Below are positions 48,706-57,337 of a DNA stretch of 64,000 nucleotides, piece by piece (the first letter of the stretch is position 1; each line of letters opens with the position of its first letter). The notes beneath the pieces were generated by a model. It saw nothing but the letters and a program-made list of their open reading frames with translations. It made no database searches and had not been told where the DNA came from. This DNA comes from Paenibacillus radicibacter. GTDB lineage: Bacteria; Bacillota; Bacilli; Paenibacillales; NBRC-103111. A program made the translations under genes and the position numbers. The DNA lies in NCBI RefSeq assembly GCF_024721995.1, contig NZ_JANQBC010000001.1, positions 620,001 through 684,000 on the forward strand, given 5' to 3'.

Positions 48706-50496
48706 CTATTCAACTGAAAACAAGTATAAATAAATCGGTTGACCACCTGGATATAATTCGACTTCTACACCTGGTCTCATTTCTTGAATGTAGGCAACGA
48801 GTGTGTCAGTCTCTTCCTCAGAAGCATCCTCACCAATCAAAATCGTCACAATTTCTGTGCCTTCATCCATCATACGGGATAACAACCCTTTGGATGCATC
48901 AAGAGCTGTTGGTTCGGAAACCACAATTTCACCATCTTCAATTCCGATGAAATCATTTTCCTTAATGTCTACACCATCAATGGATGTATCACGAACAGCA
49001 TAAGTAACCGAACCAGAACGCACATTAGAAATTGCTTGTGTCATCACGTTCACATTGACTTGCGGCTCTGCTTTTTCTTGGAAAGCAAGAATCGCAGCCA
49101 TACCTTGAGGTATCGTTTTGGTTGGAATCACATACACCTTTTTGTCATCAACCAAATCTGCCGCTTGTTTTGCAGCCATAACAATATTCGAGTTGTTCGG
49201 TAAAATATAAATCGAATCAGCTGGAATATCTGCGATCGCTTTAACGAAATCCTCTGTACTTGGATTCATCGTCTGTCCACCTGAAATCACATGATCAACA
49301 CCTACTGAGGTGAAAATCTCTGTAATCCCTTCACCCATTGCAACTGCAATGATACCAAATGGCTTGTTCGGTTCCGTTGCCAAATCAAGTCCTGCAGCTG
49401 GAGTAGTAACTTCCTCTTCCCGCACTGCATGCTTTTCGTAAGCATCATATTCACTTGCTTCTTCTTGTAAAATGTGTAAATGCTGCTCGCGCATGTTCTC
49501 TATCTTAATGCCGATCAAATCCCCAAACTTCTGGGCGATGGTCATCACTTCACCTGGGTACTCTGCATGAATGTGAACTTTCACAAGATCATCATCTGCA
49601 ACAACAAGTAAAGAATCCCCGTGCTCGCTCAGCTTGCTGCGGAATTGATCCTCATTGAATGCCATGCCTTTAGTTTTATCCGGTACAAGCTTGACTAAGA
49701 ACTCTGTGCAATAGCCAAACTCAATATCTTCCGTTGCCATGTGTGCCTGTGCACGGCGCGGCTCATGACCAGGATTCATAGTTTGAGCTGGGTTCTTAAT
49801 CACTTCTTTCATGACATCCAATGATTCAGGAACACCTACATCTTCAGCATCAACCAATAAGGAATCAACGGTCTGTCCTTTTAATACAGCAAGGAACCCC
49901 TCATATACGCACATTAATCCTTCGCCGCCAGCGTCTACAACACCAACTTGCTTTAAGACTGGCAATAGATCTGGTGTGCGATTCAAGGACTCGCGTCCCT
50001 TCTCCACAACCTCTGCCATTAAATCTTGAATACCCTCAGCATGCTTAGAGAACGCGATAGCGCTCTTCGCAGCATCTTTGGATACAGTAAGAACGGTTCC
50101 TTCAACAGGCTTCACAACAGCCTTGTAAGCTGTCTCTACGCCGTTTTGAAGCGCATGAGCGAATTGGACAGGGTTAATCTCCTCAAAATCGTGAACATAC
50201 TTCGAAAACCCACGAAATAGTTGAGACAAAATAACACCTGAATTTCCGCGTGCGCCCATTAATAATCCTTTAGAAAGCGCCTCTGCGGCTTGACCGATAT
50301 GCGAAGATGGTCTCCGTTTCAATTCTGCAATACCGGAATTAATCGTCAAACTCATATTCGTTCCTGTATCCCCATCCGGAACCGGAAATACATTTAAACC
50401 GTTTACTCTCTCGACGTTCCGATTTAAATGCTCCGCACCTGCAATCGCCATCGCCATAAAATCCTTACCATTAATCGTATTAAAGCGCTTACCCAA
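48706..50496 (-). CDS. fakA: Fatty acid kinase catalytic subunit FakA (YloV, DAK2 domain)
   Basis: A 596-residue kinase. The N-terminal DhaL/DAK2 domain has NVFPVPDGDTGTNMSLTINSG (about 34-54), whose Asp residues hold Mg-ATP, and LLMGARGNSGVILSQLFRGF; the middle domain has FGYCTEFLV and a DegV-contacting C-terminal domain ending VELYPGGQPIYLYLFSVE. With a DegV/FakB partner it makes acyl-phosphate from exogenous fatty acids for phospholipid synthesis. Somewhat longer than B. subtilis YloV. TTG start with AAGGAG at 7 bases. Follows yloU. Confidence 0.94.
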   Translation of the reverse strand: MGKRFNTINGKDFMAMAIAGAEHLNRNVERVNGLNVFPVPDGDTGTNMSLTINSGIAELKRRPSSHIGQAAEALSKGLLMGARGNSGVILSQLFRGFSKYVHDFEEINPVQFAHALQNGVETAYKAVVKPVEGTVLTVSKDAAKSAIAFSKHAEGIQDLMAEVVEKGRESLNRTPDLLPVLKQVGVVDAGGEGLMCVYEGFLAVLKGQTVDSLLVDAEDVGVPESLDVMKEVIKNPAQTMNPGHEPRRAQAHMATEDIEFGYCTEFLVKLVPDKTKGMAFNEDQFRSKLSEHGDSLLVVADDDLVKVHIHAEYPGEVMTIAQKFGDLIGIKIENMREQHLHILQEEASEYDAYEKHAVREEEVTTPAAGLDLATEPNKPFGIIAVAMGEGITEIFTSVGVDHVISGGQTMNPSTEDFVKAIADIPADSIYILPNNSNIVMAAKQAADLVDDKKVYVIPTKTIPQGMAAILAFQEKAEPQVNVNVMTQAISNVRSGSVTYAVRDTSIDGVDIKENDFIGIEDGEIVVSEPTALDASKGLLSRMMDEGTEIVTILIGEDASEEETDTLVAYIQEMRPGVEVELYPGGQPIYLYLFSVE

Positions 50497-50517
50497 AGCG
50501 ATTCTCCTTCCTCATTA

Positions 50518-50874
50518 TCAAGCTACCCTTACACCTTGAACAAAGATGTTCACTGCATTCACTTGAAGGCCAACGACCTCGTTCATTACATATTTCACTT
50601 TTGCTTGAACGTTTTGTGCGACAACAGAAATCTTCGTTCCATAGCTCACGATAATGTATAAGTCGATTTCGGTACGATCTTGTTCCCGACGCACTTCCAC
50701 ACCGCGTCGCAAGTTTTCTCGACCGAGTAACTCTGCAATACCATCTTTAAACTGATTGCGCGAAGCCATTCCTACAAGCCCATAACACTCAAGAGCAGAA
50801 GATCCTGCGAGTGTAGCAATCACTTCGTTCATCACTTGTATACTACCCAATTCGTTTTTCACTTCGATTGGCAC
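50518..50874 (-). CDS. yloU: Asp23/Gls24-family protein (YloU)
   Basis: A 118-residue Asp23/Gls24 domain protein: SIQVMNEVIATLAGSSALECYGLVGMA near the N-terminus, EVRREQDRTEIDLYIIVSYGTKISVVAQNVQAKV in the middle. Homologues are associated with envelope stress and lie before fakA in many Firmicutes. The GTG chosen gives (M)PIEVKNELG and is 9 bases from AAGGAG; the longer 192-codon frame has a basic non-homologous N-terminus that overlaps the divergent rpmB promoter and is rejected. Confidence 0.9.
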   Translation of the reverse strand: MPIEVKNELGSIQVMNEVIATLAGSSALECYGLVGMASRNQFKDGIAELLGRENLRRGVEVRREQDRTEIDLYIIVSYGTKISVVAQNVQAKVKYVMNEVVGLQVNAVNIFVQGVRVA

Positions 50875-50973
50875 TGTCACCAACTCCTTCTTGCAAAAGG
50901 TAAATGAACCAACTATCATTTTACTATAAAGGGGACAAGAAATAAACGGGGGTGAAAAAAGACCCAGGTTTCG

Positions 50974-51003
50974 TTGACGATCCCTTTTACAGTGTGCTAT
51001 TAT
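50974..51003 (+). promoter_or_regulatory. Sigma-A-type promoter of rpmB
   Basis: TTGACG (50974-50979) and TATTAT (50998-51003) with an 18-base spacer, about 130 bases upstream of the L28 start codon; transcription would begin near 51010 and leave a leader of roughly 120 bases. Confidence 0.7.
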
Positions 51004-51015
51004 ATCTAAGTGTGT

Positions 51016-51125
51016 TTTTACGTATGACTTTATTATTGAAATCAAACGACGTAAAAGAAGAATTGCTAAACGCCTTGTAAGCTTTAGGCTTGCCATGCGC
51101 TTAGCTTCGTATACTTACAAGGAGG
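51016..51125 (+). promoter_or_regulatory. rpmB mRNA leader with two hairpins, one over the ribosome site
   Basis: Hairpin 1: TTTTACGT (51016-51023) / ACGTAAAA (51049-51056). Hairpin 2: CCTTGTAAG (51073-51081) / CTTACAAGG (51114-51122), perfect 9 bp; its 3' arm includes the first four bases of the AAGGAGG ribosome site (51119-51125). Folding would partly hide the site, a layout typical of ribosomal-protein or other translational leaders. Whether L28 itself binds is unknown. Confidence 0.5.
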
Positions 51126-51133
51126 TGTCATTC

Positions 51134-51322
51134 ATGTCTCGCAAATGTTACATTACTGGGAAGTCACCTAGAACAGGTAATCACGTTTCTCATGCTAACA
51201 ACAAAAACAAGCGTTCTTGGGGCGTAAACGTACAAAAAGTTCGTATTCTTGTTGATGGTAAGCCAAAACGTGTTTACGTTAGCGCTCGTGCCTTGAAATC
51301 AGGCAAAGTGACTCGCGTTTAA
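51134..51322 (+). CDS. rpmB: 50S ribosomal protein L28
   Basis: A 62-residue basic ribosomal protein: [37 protein letters not shown]. It contains a single Cys and is of the C-minus, zinc-free type. The ATG lies 8 bases from AAGGAGG; 13 extra codons upstream are only leader. The only plus-strand gene in the 45-64 kb block, as in B. subtilis where rpmB opposes its neighbours. Confidence 0.97.
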   Translation: MSRKCYITGKSPRTGNHVSHANNKNKRSWGVNVQKVRILVDGKPKRVYVSARALKSGKVTRV

Positions 51323-51336
51323 TTAGCACGATAAAC

Positions 51337-51366
51337 AAAAAGCACCTGTAACGGGTGCTTTTTTTT
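51337..51366 (+). terminator. Rho-independent terminator of rpmB
   Basis: Stem AAGCACC / GGGTGCTT with a 6-base loop followed by eight T, 15 bases past the stop. Confidence 0.95.
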
Positions 51367-51475
51367 GTCCATTTGTGCATTATTGCATACAATTTTCTGT
51401 ACAGTTATCTGTACGAACAGAATACATCTTTATGACCGTGCGTTCTCGTGATGTGATCATGCGACTGTATCAGGC

Positions 51476-51556
51476 TTAGCTTTTACTAAATGTATTCAGA
51501 ATCGCTTTTACAAACCCACCTAGAAACTTTGGTAGTTTGACTGTGTAAAATTTCAC
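51476..51556 (-). CDS. spoVM: Stage V sporulation protein M
   Basis: A 26-codon gene. The peptide begins MKFYTVKLPKFLGG and continues FVKAILNTFSKS, matching the amphipathic 26-residue SpoVM of Bacillus in length and in the KFYT-K-LPKFLGG-VRAML core. SpoVM senses the positively curved forespore membrane and anchors SpoIVA to start coat assembly. GTG start, with AGGAGGGG at 6-8 bases upstream. Its place between rpmB and rpe is the same as in B. subtilis. The 180 bases upstream, up to the rpe terminator, hold no other gene and should contain its sporulation promoter. Confidence 0.95.
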   Translation of the reverse strand: MKFYTVKLPKFLGGFVKAILNTFSKS

Positions 51557-51741
51557 CCTCTACCCCTCCTTCAAAGTTCACACAAGGGCTCGCCAAGATC
51601 ACCACCGAGAACCCATTATCCTTATCCACAATATATTCATGAGCCCAGAAAAACGTGCTTACAATCTTTATTTGTACAAAAATTCTTTCTCATACAAACG
51701 AAAGAAGCAAGTTTCAACTGGAACGTAATCGGGTTGAAAAT

Positions 51742-51775
51742 AAAAAACGGTCACAAGAACGTTGTTCTCGTAACC
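51742..51775 (-). terminator. Rho-independent terminator after rpe
   Basis: Minus-strand stem GGTtACgAGAAC / GTTCTtGTgACC with an AAC loop, ending GTTTTTT, about 25 bases past the rpe stop; it closes the coaBC...rpe gene series and insulates spoVM. Confidence 0.9.
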
Positions 51776-51798
51776 ATTGTATGCGTGATCGTCAAAAG

Positions 51799-52461
51799 CT
51801 ATGCTTGTGCTTTCTCCCGTATAAGACGAATCGCTTCTGCGCGGTCAGATTGCCCGAATACGGCGTTGCCCGCAACAAGCACATTAGCACCCGCTTGAAC
51901 GACTAGAGGAGCTGTATCGGCGTTTACGCCGCCGTCAACCTCAATGTCGATATGCGACAAGCCTAATTCATTCAATTTACTGCGCAATGCACGGATCTTC
52001 GGCAATGTCGCATGAATGAACTTTTGTCCGCCAAACCCAGGGTTAACTGTCATGATCAAGACCAAGTCCAAATTTTCATCTAACACATATTCAAGTACGT
52101 GCAGCGGTGTAGCAGGATTCAGTGCAACCCCAGCCTTTACTCCAAGTTCTTTAATATGATTGACGGTGCGATGCAAATGCGTACATGCCTCCGCGTGAAC
52201 TGTAATAATGTCAGCGCCTGCTTTAACGAAGTCCGCAATATATCGATCAGGCTGTTCAATCATCAAGTGCACGTCAAGTGGCAGCTTCGTTAAGGGACGA
52301 ATAGCGTCTACAGCAAGTGCCCCAAACGTCATATTTGGTACAAAATGTCCGTCCATGACATCCACATGAAGCCAATCTGCGCCTTGCTGATCCACCTCTT
52401 GTACTTCTTGACCTAACTTTCCGAAATTGGCAGATAATATCGATGGTGCAATTGTAATCAT
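51799..52461 (-). CDS. rpe: Ribulose-phosphate 3-epimerase
   Basis: A 220-residue TIM-barrel enzyme that interconverts ribulose-5-phosphate and xylulose-5-phosphate in the pentose phosphate pathway. [12 protein letters not shown] at 5-16, the metal/catalytic segment [18 protein letters not shown] at 31-48, [22 protein letters not shown], and [11 protein letters not shown] with the catalytic Asp. Last gene of the series, 5 bases after rsgA. thiN, which follows rpe in B. subtilis, is absent. Confidence 0.97.
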   Translation of the reverse strand: MITIAPSILSANFGKLGQEVQEVDQQGADWLHVDVMDGHFVPNMTFGALAVDAIRPLTKLPLDVHLMIEQPDRYIADFVKAGADIITVHAEACTHLHRTVNHIKELGVKAGVALNPATPLHVLEYVLDENLDLVLIMTVNPGFGGQKFIHATLPKIRALRSKLNELGLSHIDIEVDGGVNADTAPLVVQAGANVLVAGNAVFGQSDRAEAIRLIREKAQA

Positions 52462-52466
52462 AAGGT

Positions 52467-53375
52467 TTAGTACCTCCTTTTTCGGTCTTTCATTTCTTGA
52501 TAAAATTGCGCATAGCTATCATAGCGAGACTGAGCCATTACGCCTTCCTCTACAGCTTCACGAACTTTGCAACCTGGTTCTTTCATATGCTGACAACCTC
52601 TAAATTTGCAATTCTCAGCAAGCGCTGCAAACTCAATAAAGCAATCCCCAAGTTGTTCGGGTTCTAGCTCCATGAAATCAAGCTGAGAGAACCCCGGTGT
52701 ATCCGCGACAAAACCGCCATCTTGCAGCGCGATTAATTCCACATGTCTTGTCGTATGCTTACCACGACCTAAACGGTGTGAAATTTCATTCGTCTCTAAT
52801 TGTAAATCGCTAATTAGTGCATTGAGTAGTGATGACTTCCCAACACCAGACTGCCCTGCAAATACAGACACATTATGGGCAAGTTGATCTTCAATTTCTG
52901 CCATCCCTTGCTTCATTTTTGCTGAAGTGACAATGACTTTATACCCAATTTGACGATAAAGATCAATAACATGGGTCACTTCCTGCTGCTCTTTGCTGCC
53001 TTCTTGGAGCAGATCTTGCTTCGTTAAGCAAATGACTGCTGACAAGCCTTCTTTTTCAATATGAACGAGGAACTTGTCCAACAATAAAGGGTTCAAGACA
53101 GGTTCCGTTACCGAAAAGACGAGTACCGCTTGTTTCGTATTGGCGATAGGTGGACGGATCAATTCAGATGTACGCGGTTCAATAGATGTGACTGTTCCTT
53201 CCCCTGTCGCTTCAACTTCGAACTCAACGCGATCTCCAACAAGAGGTGATACGCCTCTGTTCTTAAAAACGCCGCGGGCACGACACTGAATCAATGTCGC
53301 ACCCACTGCATTCTCTCCTTCGGGGAGCACATAATAGAAGCCGCTCAGTGCTTTAAGGATCGTTCCTTGCGGCAT
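52467..53375 (-). CDS. rsgA: Ribosome small-subunit GTPase RsgA (YloQ/CpgA)
   Basis: A 302-residue circularly permuted GTPase that checks maturation of the 30S subunit. An N-terminal OB fold ([27 protein letters not shown]) precedes the GTPase with G4 CLTKQDLL before G1 [16 protein letters not shown] and G3 DTPGFSQ, then the Cys/His zinc knuckle [20 protein letters not shown] precedes the ATG. In an operon after prkC (22-base gap), the same order as in B. subtilis. Confidence 0.97.
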   Translation of the reverse strand: MPQGTILKALSGFYYVLPEGENAVGATLIQCRARGVFKNRGVSPLVGDRVEFEVEATGEGTVTSIEPRTSELIRPPIANTKQAVLVFSVTEPVLNPLLLDKFLVHIEKEGLSAVICLTKQDLLQEGSKEQQEVTHVIDLYRQIGYKVIVTSAKMKQGMAEIEDQLAHNVSVFAGQSGVGKSSLLNALISDLQLETNEISHRLGRGKHTTRHVELIALQDGGFVADTPGFSQLDFMELEPEQLGDCFIEFAALAENCKFRGCQHMKEPGCKVREAVEEGVMAQSRYDSYAQFYQEMKDRKRRY

Positions 53376-53397
53376 CTTATCCCTCCTAATGGTTCAA

Positions 53398-55398
53398 TTA
53401 TGAGACGCTGCGTCCTTGACCATTTCTCTGATCCAAATAGTCTTGATACGTGCGTGTTTCTGTTCTGACTAATTTGTCATTCTCAAAGAGCTCAATCTTA
53501 GCGCCTTTTGTTGGTGACAACACAATTTTGATATCCTTGATTTGTGCTTTATTGACCGTCTGTTTATAGACTTCCAATGCAGTATTCTGTGCATCTGTTA
53601 CAACAATGCGGAAAACAGATTCTTTGCCTTCCTCAGAAGGTTTAAAAGGAAGGGAGACATTCATCGTTCCAGCTTCCTCTGGCAAACCTTCCGATATGAT
53701 AACTGAGATTTGAGCATCTTTAGGCACATCATCATTCGCTTTGTAAGGGAACTGACTGATGACTTTGCCCATTGCAACCGTATAGCTCTTCTCTTTCTTA
53801 ATATCACTTTCTTGCAGCGTCAGCCCTTGCTTCGTCAGCTTTGCCTTCGCTTCAGCAATCGTATCTCCAACGAGATTCGGCATCTTCACCGTTTCTTTCC
53901 CTTTGGACACGGTAATCTTCACTTCAACTTTAGCAGGATCAAATTCTGTTCCTGCAGCCGGCTCTGTTTTGACAACAGTATCTGGATCTTGATCAATGAA
54001 GACTGGTGGGTTTAACTGAATCCGTTTTGGATCAACCCCCAGAGCAACTAATTGTTCAGTTACGTCTTTTATATTGTTCCCTTTGTAATCAGCCATCTTC
54101 GGATGTTCAGGACCCGCACCAATGGTAATGGATACACTGGAATTCGCTGTTAGCTTCATATCTTTATCCGGATACTGCAGTACGACTTTGTCTTTCTCTT
54201 CTTTCGTACTCACCCTTGTATCAACCTTTGGGTTCAAGGTAAGTTGAGCATCTTTTAACTTAAGCTCCACTTGTTCTTTCGTCAGTCCCATCAGATCAGG
54301 CACACTTACTTCTTGAGGTGTTAGTAAACCTCTTACATAATTCACGAGCAAGAACATGCCAGCAAGAACGATAAGCAAAGACACAATCCATACCGTCGGC
54401 TTAATCCATGTCTTCTTTTTCTTACGATCAGGCTGGATTTCTTGGATATCATCCTCATCCTCTTCATCATCTGGTATTGGTGAGTATTGTTGAGTGGAAC
54501 GTATCGCTGGTAAGATGCGCGTACTTTCCTCATCGAGTCCCTCATCACTCCAGAATTGTGCCTTAGGTTCATTACGACGTTCAGGCGACAAACACGTCTC
54601 AAGATCACTTAGCATCTGCTTCGCTGACTGATAACGCTCTTCTGGACGTTTACGAAGTGCTTTGAGAATCACATTCTCTACACTTTGTGGAATAAGTGGA
54701 TTCACAGATCTTGGTGAAGCCACTTCTTCTTGTAAATGCTTCAGTGCCACTGAAATTGGGTTTTCCCCACGGAACGGCAGCTTACCTGTTAGCATTTGGA
54801 ATAGAACGATACCTAGTGAATACAAATCGGATTTCTCTCCTGCATTCGTTCCTTTAGCATGTTCAGGTGAGAAGTAATGAACGGAGCCAATGACTGACCC
54901 TGTTTGTGTGATGGAAGATGACGTCGTCGCACGAGCAATTCCGAAATCCGTTACTTTCACACGTCCATTTCTTCCAATGAGAATATTGTGGGGCTTGATG
55001 TCTCGATGAATAATTTCATTATGATGAGCATGATCCAGCGCATCACTTATTTGAGACGCGATTCCAATCGCTTCTTCCACTTGGAGTGGCGCTTTTTCTT
55101 TAATAAGATCATTAAGCGTCTTGCCTTCTACATATTCCATCACGATGTAGTACGTATCTTCTTCTTGACCTACATCATAGATGGAGACCACATTTGGGTG
55201 AGATAAAGAAGCAGCAGATTGCGCTTCCCTACGAAAACGACGAATAAACTCCTCATCGTGAATGTATTGCTGACGCAATATCTTTATGGCAACTTTACGA
55301 TGCAACAGTAAATCTTGCGCTTTATATACAAGCGCCATACCGCCGCCACCGATCAGTTCCAGAATCTCATATCTGCCCCCTAAGGTGTGACCGATCAT
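53398..55398 (-). CDS. prkC: PASTA-domain Ser/Thr protein kinase PrkC
   Basis: A 666-residue membrane kinase. Hanks-type kinase in residues 1 to about 265: GGGGMALVYKA, invariant Lys in KVAIKIL, IIHRDIKPHNILI, VTDFGIA, and SPEHAKGT. A juxtamembrane acidic stretch and KKKK precede one transmembrane helix (IVSLLIVLAGMFLLVNYV, near 345). Outside lie about three PASTA repeats (each with VPDLMGLTKEQVELKL-like start) that sense muropeptides or lipid II, and a further C-terminal domain. It phosphorylates EF-G and others and triggers spore germination in relatives. 4-base overlap with prpC. Confidence 0.96.
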   Translation of the reverse strand: MIGHTLGGRYEILELIGGGGMALVYKAQDLLLHRKVAIKILRQQYIHDEEFIRRFRREAQSAASLSHPNVVSIYDVGQEEDTYYIVMEYVEGKTLNDLIKEKAPLQVEEAIGIASQISDALDHAHHNEIIHRDIKPHNILIGRNGRVKVTDFGIARATTSSSITQTGSVIGSVHYFSPEHAKGTNAGEKSDLYSLGIVLFQMLTGKLPFRGENPISVALKHLQEEVASPRSVNPLIPQSVENVILKALRKRPEERYQSAKQMLSDLETCLSPERRNEPKAQFWSDEGLDEESTRILPAIRSTQQYSPIPDDEEDEDDIQEIQPDRKKKKTWIKPTVWIVSLLIVLAGMFLLVNYVRGLLTPQEVSVPDLMGLTKEQVELKLKDAQLTLNPKVDTRVSTKEEKDKVVLQYPDKDMKLTANSSVSITIGAGPEHPKMADYKGNNIKDVTEQLVALGVDPKRIQLNPPVFIDQDPDTVVKTEPAAGTEFDPAKVEVKITVSKGKETVKMPNLVGDTIAEAKAKLTKQGLTLQESDIKKEKSYTVAMGKVISQFPYKANDDVPKDAQISVIISEGLPEEAGTMNVSLPFKPSEEGKESVFRIVVTDAQNTALEVYKQTVNKAQIKDIKIVLSPTKGAKIELFENDKLVRTETRTYQDYLDQRNGQGRSVS

Positions 55399-56159
55399 TC
55401 ACTGTCACCTCGTTTCCATTCGGCATTGTCTATATTGTGCATAAGTACAACAGTGATGTTGTCGTCTCCACCAGCAATTAACGCTTCATGGATCAACTTA
55501 TCAACAGCTGCCTCTAAGTTAGGCCCATTATGTATAATACGCACTATATCGTCAGATTCAATCATATTGCTTAGACCATCAGAACATAAAAGAATAATTT
55601 CTTCAGGATCAAGTTGAATCGTCTTTATATCTGCTTCAATGGTAGCCTCTGTACCTAGTGCCCTTGTAACTACATTACGACGCGGATGGTGGGCAGCTTC
55701 CTCAGGGGTTAGCTGCCCGCTCTTCACGAGTTCATTAACAAGAGAGTGGTCTATCGTCAGTTGAGTAATTTCATTACCACGTACACGATATGCCCGAGAG
55801 TCACCGATATGTGCGAGAAGAAGTTGATCCTCCGCTGCAAGTGCAACGACTACAGTCGTGCCCATCCCTTGATAGATTTCACGTTCAGATGCATATTGAA
55901 AAATGCGCCCATTCGCCGTATTGATGGCAGATAGTACAAGCTTCTCGCGCTCATCGAATGTCATCGATAATGAGATTTGCTGCAATTCTCTCGCAATAAA
56001 ATCAATTGCCATTTGCGATGCAACATCCCCCGCTTGATGACCACCCATTCCGTCAGCAATAATCGCCAACTCAAATCCATTTAATTGATGTTGAATATAG
56101 GCCCGGTCCTCGTTTACTAAACGAACACGTCCAATATCGGTTCGGCTTGCCATTAACAT
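55395..56159 (-). CDS. prpC: PP2C-type Ser/Thr phosphatase PrpC (Stp1)
   Basis: A 254-residue PPM phosphatase that reverses PrkC phosphorylation. Metal-binding motifs: RLVNEDRAYI (about 13-22), IIADGMGGHQAGDVAS (about 33-48), LLAHIGDSRAYRV, and LLCSDGLSNMI, with GGDDNITVVLM near the C-terminus. Its stop overlaps the prkC start by 4 bases, so kinase and phosphatase are translationally coupled. Ribosome site GAGG at 10 bases. Confidence 0.96.
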   Translation of the reverse strand: MLMASRTDIGRVRLVNEDRAYIQHQLNGFELAIIADGMGGHQAGDVASQMAIDFIARELQQISLSMTFDEREKLVLSAINTANGRIFQYASEREIYQGMGTTVVVALAAEDQLLLAHIGDSRAYRVRGNEITQLTIDHSLVNELVKSGQLTPEEAAHHPRRNVVTRALGTEATIEADIKTIQLDPEEIILLCSDGLSNMIESDDIVRIIHNGPNLEAAVDKLIHEALIAGGDDNITVVLMHNIDNAEWKRGDSE

Positions 56160-56177
56160 TGTACTATCACCTCGTTA

Positions 56178-57230
56178 TTACTTCTTATCTATATGTTTTG
56201 CACGAAGCTGTCCACAAGCTGCTGCAATGTCGCCACCTTGCTCACGACGGATGGTTGTATTGATTTTGTTGCGTTCGAGAATCCGTTGGAAGTTAAAGAT
56301 ATCTTCTCTAGGCGTACGCTTGAAATCACGTTCCGCAACAAAGTTCACCGGAATTAAGTTCACATGACAAAGCGGGAATGTCTTCAAGATTTGAGCAAGT
56401 TCTTCTGCATGCTCAGCTTGATCATTAACTTCACCCATTAAGGCATACTCGAATGTAATCCGTCTACCCGTTTTCGCGGTGTAGTACTTACACGCCTCAA
56501 TTAAATCTTCGAATGGGAAGCGACGATTCACAGGCATAAGCTTGGAGCGAAGCTTGTCATTCGGCGCATGAATAGAGATCGCCAAGTTGACTTGCGTATT
56601 TTCATCCGCAAATTTATAAATGTTCGGTACAATTCCTGATGTAGAGACAGTAATATGACGCTGACCAATGTTAAGTCCCTTCGGATGAATCATCACTTTA
56701 AGGAAACTCATTGTCGCTTCATAGTTCTCGAATGGTTCGCCAATCCCCATGATTACGATCGAGGATACACGGCCATTCTGACCATCAAGAAGCTGCTGCG
56801 CACGAACAACTTGTGCAATAATTTCGCCTGAAGTCAAGTTGCGTTTAAGTCCTGTTAGCGTTGACGCACAGAACGTACAGCCTACACGACATCCGACTTG
56901 TGTAGTTACACAAACGGAATGACCATAGCTGTGCTTCATAATAACGGTCTCAATCGCATTCTTGTCCGACAGCTCGAACAAGAACTTCACCGTACCGTCT
57001 TTGGATTCGTAGCGTGCAATTTCATTGAGCGTTACAAATTCAAAGCCATGCTCTAACTTTTCACGTAGTGATTTGGACAGGTTCGACATCTGGTCAAACC
57101 CAGACACGCGCTTCACATACAACCAGTCAAAAATTTGACCTGCACGAAATGCCGGTTCACCCTGCTCTTTAATCCAACTCTGCCACTCTTCTAACGTATA
57201 ATCATATACATAAGGTTTCACTTTGATCAC
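56178..57230 (-). CDS. rlmN: 23S rRNA/tRNA adenine-C2 methyltransferase RlmN
   Basis: A 350-residue radical-SAM enzyme that methylates A2503 of 23S rRNA and A37 of some tRNAs. The cluster motif C-x3-C-x2-C is in [12 protein letters not shown] (about 113-124); [10 protein letters not shown] binds SAM; the methyl-carrying Cys lies in the C-terminal [12 protein letters not shown]. An N-terminal helical domain ([20 protein letters not shown]) binds RNA. GTG start with a weak ribosome site. Follows rsmB after a 107-base gap. Confidence 0.96.
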   Translation of the reverse strand: MIKVKPYVYDYTLEEWQSWIKEQGEPAFRAGQIFDWLYVKRVSGFDQMSNLSKSLREKLEHGFEFVTLNEIARYESKDGTVKFLFELSDKNAIETVIMKHSYGHSVCVTTQVGCRVGCTFCASTLTGLKRNLTSGEIIAQVVRAQQLLDGQNGRVSSIVIMGIGEPFENYEATMSFLKVMIHPKGLNIGQRHITVSTSGIVPNIYKFADENTQVNLAISIHAPNDKLRSKLMPVNRRFPFEDLIEACKYYTAKTGRRITFEYALMGEVNDQAEHAEELAQILKTFPLCHVNLIPVNFVAERDFKRTPREDIFNFQRILERNKINTTIRREQGGDIAAACGQLRAKHIDKK

Positions 57231-57337
57231 AACCTATATCGCTATTTACTTTAAGTTTTGTACAACTTGTAAGCATTTCATCCAACTATTCTATCATAAA
57301 AGTGAAAACACAAGAAGAACACGGTATATTCACGTGA

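Noticed and set aside
50875-51096. 74-codon N-terminal extension of YloU
   Set aside because: It runs through the divergent rpmB promoter, is arginine-rich and unlike the family, and an internal GTG has an excellent ribosome site and matches the family start.
51399-51414. GTACAG-TTAT-CTGTAC dyad downstream of spoVM as a terminator
   Set aside because: The stem is only 6 bp and there is no T-run after it on the minus strand; left as an unexplained small palindrome.
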